The notes beneath the pieces are model-generated. The model was given only the letters and a program-made list of their open reading frames with translations. It was not told where the DNA came from and searched no databases. Positions 8,094 through 13,910 of a stretch of DNA of 16,428 nucleotides are shown in pieces. The position numbers were made by a program, and so were the translations under genes. Source of the DNA: JAGBWK01 sp964462445 (GTDB lineage: Bacteria; Bacteroidota; Bacteroidia; Bacteroidales; Muribaculaceae); contig CAYWXG010000053.1 of the NCBI GenBank assembly GCA_964462445.1, forward strand, positions 1 to 16,428, read 5' to 3'. Within the stretch, counting starts at the first letter, position 1, and each line of letters starts with the position of its first letter.

Positions 8094-9695
8094 TTAATTA
8101 AAGTTGTAAAGTTTTGTCAATGAATCGTATATAAGCTTATATAGTTGTTCCGCTCTATTGGTAATACCTTGATTCTTTCCACTATTAAGTTCTTGAAGGA
8201 ATATCTTTTTAAAGCTATTGAACTTAGAACCTAATAACCCAGTTGAATACCTATTATCTTTACCGATACCCTCATTTCGATAAAGATTCTTATTCCAGTC
8301 CAAATTCATAAGAGTCTTCCATGTTTGAGGAGCAAATAGTTTTGGATTAAGTAATAATCTATCGCCTCCTCCAGCAGAACGATGTAATTGTCTAAGCCAT
8401 CCCTCGTCTAATTCTCCAGCCTCATTCTTTCGTGCGAAGAATAATCTGAAGTACTCTTTAAGATACTTCACTTGAGACGGGTCAATTTCTTCAAAACCTA
8501 CTATTTCGTTATCCTCACCAGAACGAGTTTTTTCGACAAAGTCATCTTCTCCATTATTAAATAGAGCAAAAGCCACAAGACATCCAAGTTTCTTTGCGAA
8601 TTCCTTTTCGCGATCTTTTCCCACAAAGTCTTGAAACTCTAGTTTTCCATTATCTCCAATAGAACGATATAAGTAATCTGTACTCTGGTTATTTTTGTTC
8701 GTATTTAGAGCATTATCAGATGAGTTATAGAAGTCCAATGCTGCACATGCAGCCATCAATTCAATATAATGAGAATCGTTCTCTTGCTGTTCACCTCCAG
8801 TAATCGTTGTAGTAACTTCCTTGTGCTGCATAGGGTTCCATGATAAACCGTCAGTGCCAAGCATATAAAATCTTTGGTATGTAGATTTTACCGTGGTATC
8901 ATCATCATAGAACATCATTGCAACCTGAGAGTTAAGAGCGAATCTTTCACTAGTAGCAATTACTTTTTGATTTTGGAGCTCCGATTCTGACGGAGATCTA
9001 AAATTGAAATATCCAGTCAACAGTGTAGAACCGAAATATGCACTACGCAAGATATTTACGGCACCACCAGTAATTATTTCTGCAGCTTTGGTAAGAGCCT
9101 GAGGAATGATAGGTATTGATGAAGCACCTGTACCACCAAATACAGAACCAAGAACAAATACCCTTGGATTGCCACTACAACATGCTGTAGTCAAAGTAGA
9201 TAAAAATTTCTGAAGATCATTAGGACGAGTTTCTTTCGCGGCCTCAATAATAGAGTGATACATCATCATAGCCCCCAAATGAGTTTGTGCTCTATAACCA
9301 TGACGGAGATTGAAACCCTCCACATCGCCACTAAGAACCAAATCTGCTAAATCGGCTTCTTCCTTACGTTGATATTGAGTGTTGCTGTAATCAAAAACGA
9401 CCTTAAACGTACTCTTTATCTGGTAATTAGGGCTAAATTCGTAATATTTTACATTTGCCGTAAAGAAAGAATCTTTCAATGCAACACGTTGTGCTTCATT
9501 ACTGCCTTTGGTAGATTGATATGCCTCTTTCAATGCCTTTAAGCGATTAAAGTTGCCATTGTTAGAATCTGTGTCCAAGGCGAGAAGATGAATATCCGTA
9601 TCATCAAACATACCCATTGCACAAAGATGTATTAAACTTTCAATACATCTCATACCTGTTCCGCCTATACCGAGAACAAAATATTGTTTAGCCAT
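8094..9695 (-). CDS. Tubulin/FtsZ-superfamily protein (Tubulin_2-like)
   Basis: A 533-residue cytosolic protein with the two diagnostic GTP-binding loops of the tubulin superfamily. The N-terminal strand leads into Gly-Ile-Gly-Gly-Thr-Gly-Met-Arg (9-16), the T1 loop. The Gly-Ser-Val-Phe-Gly-Gly-Thr-Gly-Ala-Ser segment at 183-192 is the T4 signature (GGTG core). Between them, a hydrophobic strand ends in Asp41-Thr-Asp43-Ser, matching the place where FtsZ has its Asn-Thr-Asp. The protein is longer than FtsZ and has no recognisable FtsZ C-terminal tail, so it is not the cell-division protein. It resembles the 'tubulin-like domain' proteins annotated in many bacterial genomes as Tubulin_2. Family members are expected to bind GTP and may polymerise; neither can be shown here. 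It lies 3 bases after the three-helix membrane protein, which could recruit it to the membrane. Confidence 0.9.
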   Translation of the reverse strand: MAKQYFVLGIGGTGMRCIESLIHLCAMGMFDDTDIHLLALDTDSNNGNFNRLKALKEAYQSTKGSNEAQRVALKDSFFTANVKYYEFSPNYQIKSTFKVVFDYSNTQYQRKEEADLADLVLSGDVEGFNLRHGYRAQTHLGAMMMYHSIIEAAKETRPNDLQKFLSTLTTACCSGNPRVFVLGSVFGGTGASSIPIIPQALTKAAEIITGGAVNILRSAYFGSTLLTGYFNFRSPSESELQNQKVIATSERFALNSQVAMMFYDDDTTVKSTYQRFYMLGTDGLSWNPMQHKEVTTTITGGEQQENDSHYIELMAACAALDFYNSSDNALNTNKNNQSTDYLYRSIGDNGKLEFQDFVGKDREKEFAKKLGCLVAFALFNNGEDDFVEKTRSGEDNEIVGFEEIDPSQVKYLKEYFRLFFARKNEAGELDEGWLRQLHRSAGGGDRLLLNPKLFAPQTWKTLMNLDWNKNLYRNEGIGKDNRYSTGLLGSKFNSFKKIFLQELNSGKNQGITNRAEQLYKLIYDSLTKLYNFN

Positions 9696-9698
9696 AAT

Positions 9699-10088
9699 TT
9701 ATTGAAACTTTTTAGGTAAAACACTTCTCCATTTTGAGCCTTTTTTAGCTACGAACATTGTCACAATGCCCACAATTGCATAAATGACAATTGCTGATAA
9801 TAATATGTATAAATTAGTTACTTTAAACATATTCTGGAAACCAGCATTTTGAATTCTTGGCACAATCACTTGCATATTGTAGACCCAATATGAAAGAGGA
9901 AGGATAAGACCAATTATAATAAACCATATGCGACGCGTTATAAAATCACGTCTATCACTACGCCAATTAATTACTGCCGATATTACGATTGCCAAAAGCA
10001 ACGCGACACCAGTAACGATAAATCCATAGATCCAAGCATCAGCTTGTGCTTGTTGGAGTTGTTGAAGAGTTCTTATTACAGTATTCAT
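9699..10088 (-). CDS. Three-helix inner-membrane protein
   Basis: A 129-residue protein with three clear hydrophobic segments, about residues 19-41, 53-72 and 92-114. The loop between the first two is strongly basic (Arg43, Arg46, Arg47, Arg52, Arg53), and the C-terminus is basic too (Lys-Lys-Gly-Ser-Lys-Trp-Arg), so both should face the cytoplasm with the N-terminus outside. A short Gln-rich amphipathic stretch precedes the first helix. No family is recognised and no catalytic motif is visible. It is encoded 3 bases after the lipoprotein and 3 bases before the tubulin-like gene, the position expected of an adaptor between envelope and cytosolic parts of one complex. A role as membrane anchor is inference from this placement. 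Confidence 0.85.
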   Translation of the reverse strand: MNTVIRTLQQLQQAQADAWIYGFIVTGVALLLAIVISAVINWRSDRRDFITRRIWFIIIGLILPLSYWVYNMQVIVPRIQNAGFQNMFKVTNLYILLSAIVIYAIVGIVTMFVAKKGSKWRSVLPKKFQ

Positions 10089-10091
10089 GTC

Positions 10092-11462
10092 TTAGTATTT
10101 TTCAGATTTTACATATATAGTATATAGAACTTTCCCTTTTAGTTTATTGGTTAGTTCTGGGTCAAATACACAATTTTTTAAGCTCTCTGATATAGAAATA
10201 TTGTTTTGTCCAGGTGAGGTGAGAGAGTCAAAATTAAAAATATCAATATTGTTTTCTAAGATATTCTCAATGTTTTTGATGTATATATCAATTTTTAAAT
10301 AATTATTCAAGCATCCATTAAGTTCTGTATTTTTATTTGGAGCAAAATTGTTGATATCAAAATAAATATCTACACTACTATGTCTCTTAAATTCATCACT
10401 ATCCAATATGACAAATTTTTCAATTGGATACTCTTTAAAATAAAGGCCTTGCCCACTTTGACCTTGTTCTAAAGCATCGTATAGTATATTATATGATTCA
10501 TTAATATTAGATACACGAATGCCAATGTCAGAAATCCGATAACAACCGAATGCGTTTCTATTAATTTTGAGTCCACCAATTAATTTGTCTCCATTCTTTA
10601 AGGGATTACCTTCTTCATCAAAGGCATTAGCTATTATCGCCGTAATATTTTCCCATGAAAGGGGCCATTCTTGAACTTCAAAATTACCATATGATTTCAC
10701 ATTTGCGGCAATATTTGCATTCGGTGTTGATGCTACTCCATTAGTTGGGACAATCCATGGATAGTTTCCACTCAAATGAAATTCATCTACTTCTGGAGAT
10801 TCCGTAAAATCTACAACTTGCTTTATTCTATGATAAACATTACCCTCGATACGATCATCTGTAAAAATAATATAAAAACGCTTTTTATTAAACTGACGAC
10901 CATTATAGGTTTCAATATATGGTTCTGCTATAATATGGATGTCGTGACCACGCAAAAGCCATGTTTTGAATGCGTCATGCATATATGGATTGTTCGGATT
11001 ATTTTTTGTTGCTGTTTGAGTGAAAAGTTCACCATCTGTAAGAAGCACAGACTCACTATTTAGTGATGCCATTTGATTAATGGCTTTATCAAGAGCCGCA
11101 TAGTTGGTGTTTTGAATATTGTTCAGCAAAACATATACACTACCTTCCTCCTTTGAAATATCATTTCCTTTAATAGACCAATATTCCTTTGTGGCAGCAG
11201 TTAACGGCGAAACCATTTTTTGATAAAATGGTGATGCCATACCATCTGCAATGCAATTTGAATAATCAACGAAAAGAGACAGGTTCCCAGGCTCAATATC
11301 CGAAGTCTCTTGCTTATTGGTTAAGGCATGATATTCTGAAATATGTTTATCGTTAGGAGGAGTTGGAATACCAGAATTACAACAACCTTGCAAAGCAATA
11401 ATACTTATAGTTATGACAATACAACCAACAGCGAGAATAGAGATAGAATGAGATAGCTTCAA
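10092..11462 (-). CDS. Lipoprotein with von Willebrand A-like domain, TTG start
   Basis: A 456-residue exported lipoprotein, first gene of the operon. A hydrophobic signal segment (8-24) ends in Leu-Gln-Gly-Cys27, a good lipobox. Residues 60-200 look like a vWA (Rossmann-type) domain: strand Leu-Ser-Leu-Phe-Val-Asp66-Tyr-Ser68-Asn-Cys70 at the usual Asp-x-Ser-x-Ser metal site with the last Ser replaced, strand Val-Leu-Leu-Thr-Asp143-Gly, and further strands at about 173-179 and 195-201 (ending Thr-Asp-Asp). The metal site is thus only partly kept. The remaining 250 residues are predicted to be beta-rich and are unrecognised. The frame has no ATG before the lipobox; the first usable codon is TTG at 11460-11462, with an in-frame TAG shortly upstream. 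TTG is unusual in this group, so the original 5' end may have been lost. Probably an envelope-side sensor or adhesion part. Confidence 0.8.
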   Translation of the reverse strand: MKLSHSISILAVGCIVITISIIALQGCCNSGIPTPPNDKHISEYHALTNKQETSDIEPGNLSLFVDYSNCIADGMASPFYQKMVSPLTAATKEYWSIKGNDISKEEGSVYVLLNNIQNTNYAALDKAINQMASLNSESVLLTDGELFTQTATKNNPNNPYMHDAFKTWLLRGHDIHIIAEPYIETYNGRQFNKKRFYIIFTDDRIEGNVYHRIKQVVDFTESPEVDEFHLSGNYPWIVPTNGVASTPNANIAANVKSYGNFEVQEWPLSWENITAIIANAFDEEGNPLKNGDKLIGGLKINRNAFGCYRISDIGIRVSNINESYNILYDALEQGQSGQGLYFKEYPIEKFVILDSDEFKRHSSVDIYFDINNFAPNKNTELNGCLNNYLKIDIYIKNIENILENNIDIFNFDSLTSPGQNNISISESLKNCVFDPELTNKLKGKVLYTIYVKSEKY

Positions 11463-11513
11463 TTTGTAACCAAAATTTAGGCTCTATAGACGTCTCCGGA
11501 TTCGAGCATAAAC

Positions 11514-11556
11514 AAAAAAAGCGTGAGAGTCTGTACAAGTTGCTCGTTCACGCTTT
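11514..11556 (-). terminator. Hairpin with T-run upstream of the operon
   Basis: Positions 11518-11526 and 11548-11556 are complementary over 9 bp (core GCGTGA / TCACGC). On the minus strand the stem runs into seven T residues (11514-11520). The 21-base loop is long for a terminator. If it works, it isolates the operon starting at 11462 from minus-strand transcription coming from the glycan genes, leaving only about 50 bases for the operon's own promoter. Confidence 0.5.
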
Positions 11557-11596
11557 CAGAGGCCTTCGCATTGCCCATCAATGTTGAACGAGCAAC
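11539..11596. repeat. 12-bp perfect inverted repeat
   Basis: The arm at 11539-11550 (GTTGCTCGTTCA) is matched exactly in reverse complement at 11585-11596, with 34 bases between. The first arm overlaps the terminator-like hairpin at 11514-11556, so two alternative foldings compete for the same bases. This may be a remnant of a mobile element, a regulatory switch or chance; no target-site duplication was identified. Confidence 0.6.
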
Positions 11597-11958
11597 GCAG
11601 AAGCCCACGCTGAATATGATTAATTCCTACACGACACTCCAAGTGCCATATAGTGATACCATACATATCCACAAGGCATCTACTGCTGCTGCATTCTTGA
11701 CATTGATTTAGAAAGTTGCGAAGTTTCTGAAAGCCAAGAAAGAGCGTAAGTAAACGCTTCCTAAAATGTCTGCCTACCCACCCACATTACCCATATCGGG
11801 CCTCTGCGAGCGATATGCGAAAGCAAATTTAATTAATGATTTTTAAAAGATGAAAAAATTAGGCGATAAATTTAAGAAATATGTTGAAAAACATATTCTC
11901 CCAAGCCACCATATAAAATATCCTCTCTCCACTCTCGCTCAAAAAATCCGAAAGGGCT

Positions 11959-12645
11959 TTAAAGCATCTCAAGTAGCTCTGAGAGGGTGGTGATTTTGTA
12001 TTGTGGCTCGTAGTCCGACGAGGGCACTGCTACCTTCTGCGAATGTACATTGCGCCCGTTGTCGAGCAATTGTATCGTCGTCCACCCCAATCGGTTTGGC
12101 CACAAAAAGTCCTTCATCGGATTGTCCCCTACATAAAAAAATCGTTCGATATCAGCATTTAGCGACATCATTCGCTCAAATGCTACAGGTGTGTATTTTT
12201 CTCCCCCCACGGCTTCGGAAATCGAAATATTTTCCTCCGCGATATATTGGTCGAGGCCGAGAGCTTTAATCTTGTTTGTTTGGGTGATGCAGCGACCGTC
12301 GGTGATTAATCCGACACGATATCCGCGCGCGATTAGTTGGCGTATTATCTCTATTGCATCATCAGCCTTGATATCGGGGAAATGATTGCGGTAGGTCGCC
12401 ACCATCCATGGTATATCATACTCATGCTCAATCGATTGCTGAATGGAGCGATTGGTCAGATATTCATCGAGCGAGTCAAACGGATTCACTGGCGCATTGA
12501 CCATTATATGCATCATCTCTTGATAGTCAAAAGCCTCGTGGACCTCAGCCAGTCGACGCGCAATAGCACGATATCCCGACATGACGAAATCCCGCTCCTT
12601 ATAGAGCGTGTCGTCGAGATCAAATGCTATGAGTGTCGGTATCAT
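11959..12645 (-). CDS. HAD-superfamily hydrolase
   Basis: A 228-residue haloacid-dehalogenase-family protein with all four motifs. Motif I is Asp9-Leu-Asp11-Asp-Thr (nucleophile and acid/base), motif II is Leu-Ile-Thr-Asp-Gly near 115, motif III is the Lys in Gly-Gly-Glu-Lys near 150, and motif IV is Tyr-Val-Gly-Asp-Asn followed by Lys-Asp near 175. The helical cap lies between motifs I and II. Such enzymes are mostly small-molecule phosphatases. Its ATG overlaps the stop of the aminotransferase upstream as ATGA, so it probably acts in the same pathway, for example dephosphorylating an amino-sugar intermediate. The substrate cannot be read from the sequence. Cytosolic. Confidence 0.92.
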   Translation of the reverse strand: MIPTLIAFDLDDTLYKERDFVMSGYRAIARRLAEVHEAFDYQEMMHIMVNAPVNPFDSLDEYLTNRSIQQSIEHEYDIPWMVATYRNHFPDIKADDAIEIIRQLIARGYRVGLITDGRCITQTNKIKALGLDQYIAEENISISEAVGGEKYTPVAFERMMSLNADIERFFYVGDNPMKDFLWPNRLGWTTIQLLDNGRNVHSQKVAVPSSDYEPQYKITTLSELLEML

Positions 12646-13778
12646 GCGCCGGTGGTATATTGATTAATCAGTTGCGCAACGAAAGTAATTTCCTCATCGG
12701 ATAGGGTAGTGGAACTTGGCAAACAAAGTCCACGGTTGAACAAATCTTCCGAAACACCATTTGTATAAGCTGGAGCATCACTATATATTGGTTGCATGTG
12801 CATCGGTCGCCACAACAATCGAGTTTCAATTCCATGAGTAGCAAGGCGTTGGCGAAGCTCATCGGCGCTGACAGGCGATGACTCATTGAGCAAAATTGTT
12901 GACAACCAAAAGTTTGACTTATACGTTTCATCGGGATTTGACAGCACCGAGATGTGGGGATTGCTACGAAACGCTTCGGTATAAATATCATGTATCGCAC
13001 GGCGTCGTTCTACACGTTTACAGAGCATCTCCATTTGTGCGCATCCTATCGCCGCACTGACATTGCTCAATCGATAGTTATAACCGATAGTTTCGTGGTA
13101 ATAGTACGGGCGATTTTCTCTCGCTTGTGTGGCAAGGAAAAGTGCCCGTTTGGCTGACTCGTTGTCGGGGCATATCAGCGCACCTCCTCCCGAAGTAGTT
13201 ATCATCTTATTCCCGTTGAAACTGAGAATTCCGAAATCACCGATTGTCCCACATTTTCTCCCCGCATATTCCGAGCCGATAGCCTCTGCCGCATCTTCCA
13301 CTACCGGGATTTCATATTCTCGAGCAATTGCCATTATCTCATCCATGCGCGCCGGCATCCCATACAGATGCACCACCACAATTGCCTTTGGCTTGCGTGA
13401 GGTTGCTTTTACCCGATCCTCAATGGCTTGACGCAACAACTCCGGGTCCATATTCCACGTTGTAGCTTCGCTATCCACGAATACCGGGGTCGCCCCAAGA
13501 TACATGATAGGATTGGCCGATGCGGCGAAGGTCATAGATTGACACACCACCTCATCTCCCTTTCCAACACCGAGCAACGTAAGCGCTACGTGTATCGCCG
13601 CAGTTCCGGCACTCAGCGCCACAACGGCTTCTTTCCCGAGATAATCACCCAACATCCCTTCAAAGCGGGTGACATATGGACCGAGGGGCGTAATCCACGT
13701 TGACTCTATTGCATCTTGCGCATATTTGTTTTCGTTGCCGGCAAGATGGGGTATCGATAATTTTATTTGCTGTTTCAT
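12642..13778 (-). CDS. DegT/DnrJ/EryC1-family PLP aminotransferase
   Basis: A 378-residue pyridoxal-phosphate enzyme of the sugar aminotransferase family, which typically aminates a keto-sugar nucleotide for lipopolysaccharide, capsule or glycoprotein glycans. The N-terminus has the family's Pro-His-Leu-x-Gly-Asn-Glu and Trp-Ile-x-Pro-Leu-Gly-Pro stretches. Asp162 in Val-Val-Glu-Asp-Ala-Ala-Glu should hold the PLP ring nitrogen, and Lys191 in Phe-Asn-Gly-Asn-Lys is the expected Schiff-base lysine, followed by Thr-Ser-Gly-Gly-Gly. The frame is open to an ATG at 13796, but 13778 gives an N-terminus that lines up with the usual Met-Lys-x-x-Ile-x-Leu-Ser start, so it is preferred. It resembles PglE-like enzymes, though the exact sugar is unknown. 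It is coupled to the HAD gene by a 4-base overlap and transcribed divergently from the TonB-dependent receptor. Confidence 0.92.
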   Translation of the reverse strand: MKQQIKLSIPHLAGNENKYAQDAIESTWITPLGPYVTRFEGMLGDYLGKEAVVALSAGTAAIHVALTLLGVGKGDEVVCQSMTFAASANPIMYLGATPVFVDSEATTWNMDPELLRQAIEDRVKATSRKPKAIVVVHLYGMPARMDEIMAIAREYEIPVVEDAAEAIGSEYAGRKCGTIGDFGILSFNGNKMITTSGGGALICPDNESAKRALFLATQARENRPYYYHETIGYNYRLSNVSAAIGCAQMEMLCKRVERRRAIHDIYTEAFRSNPHISVLSNPDETYKSNFWLSTILLNESSPVSADELRQRLATHGIETRLLWRPMHMQPIYSDAPAYTNGVSEDLFNRGLCLPSSTTLSDEEITFVAQLINQYTTGA

Positions 13779-13910
13779 ATCAACAAAATTACTCAATTTA
13801 TTGCATCATTATATAATTTTGAGCTAATTTTCTCGTTATTTTTTTAGATTATTTATAAGTTGGTTCGGACAAGCCTCTGTCTGCGCCCTTAATTTATCCA
13901 TTTCAATATA
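13779..13910. promoter_or_regulatory. Divergent intergenic region with candidate promoters
   Basis: This AT-rich spacer must drive the aminotransferase (minus) and the receptor (plus). A Bacteroidetes-type -7 box (TAnnTTTG) occurs on the plus strand as TAATTTTG at 13814-13821, giving a receptor leader of roughly 80 bases. The same octamer occurs on the minus strand at 13784-13791, very close to the aminotransferase ATG. Neither has a good TTTG -33 box at the usual distance, so both are tentative. Confidence 0.35.

Larger units (their letters stand above)
11463..11958. other. Gene-free stretch at the edge of the AT-rich block
   Basis: No gene here is convincing. Up to about 11760 the sequence reads like decayed coding DNA: short frames on both strands interrupted by stops, with no start or family motif I can trust. 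It holds a terminator-like hairpin (11514-11556) and a 12-bp perfect inverted repeat (11539-11550 with 11585-11596). From about 11770 on it is simple AT-rich spacer, including an 8-bp hairpin with a GAAA loop (11878-11897) downstream of the HAD gene, too weak to call a terminator. Base composition changes across this stretch. Confidence 0.5.

Noticed and set aside
8094..9695. FtsZ cell-division gene
   Set aside because: The protein is much longer than FtsZ, lacks its C-terminal binding tail and is not near division and cell-wall genes; only the GTP-binding loops are shared.
11477..11578. 33-residue frame on the minus strand (and a longer 62-residue plus-strand frame at 11523-11711)
   Set aside because: Both cross the terminator-like hairpin and the inverted repeat, overlap each other and have no recognisable motif. 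They may be relics but cannot be called genes.
11850..11993. 47-residue basic open frame on the plus strand
   Set aside because: It has an ATG and a clean frame but runs 35 bases antisense into the HAD gene, contains a hairpin, and shows no family or coupling evidence.
13779..13796. Upstream ATG at 13796 for the aminotransferase
   Set aside because: It adds six residues not expected in the family and overlaps a possible promoter box; the ATG at 13778 fits the usual N-terminus.
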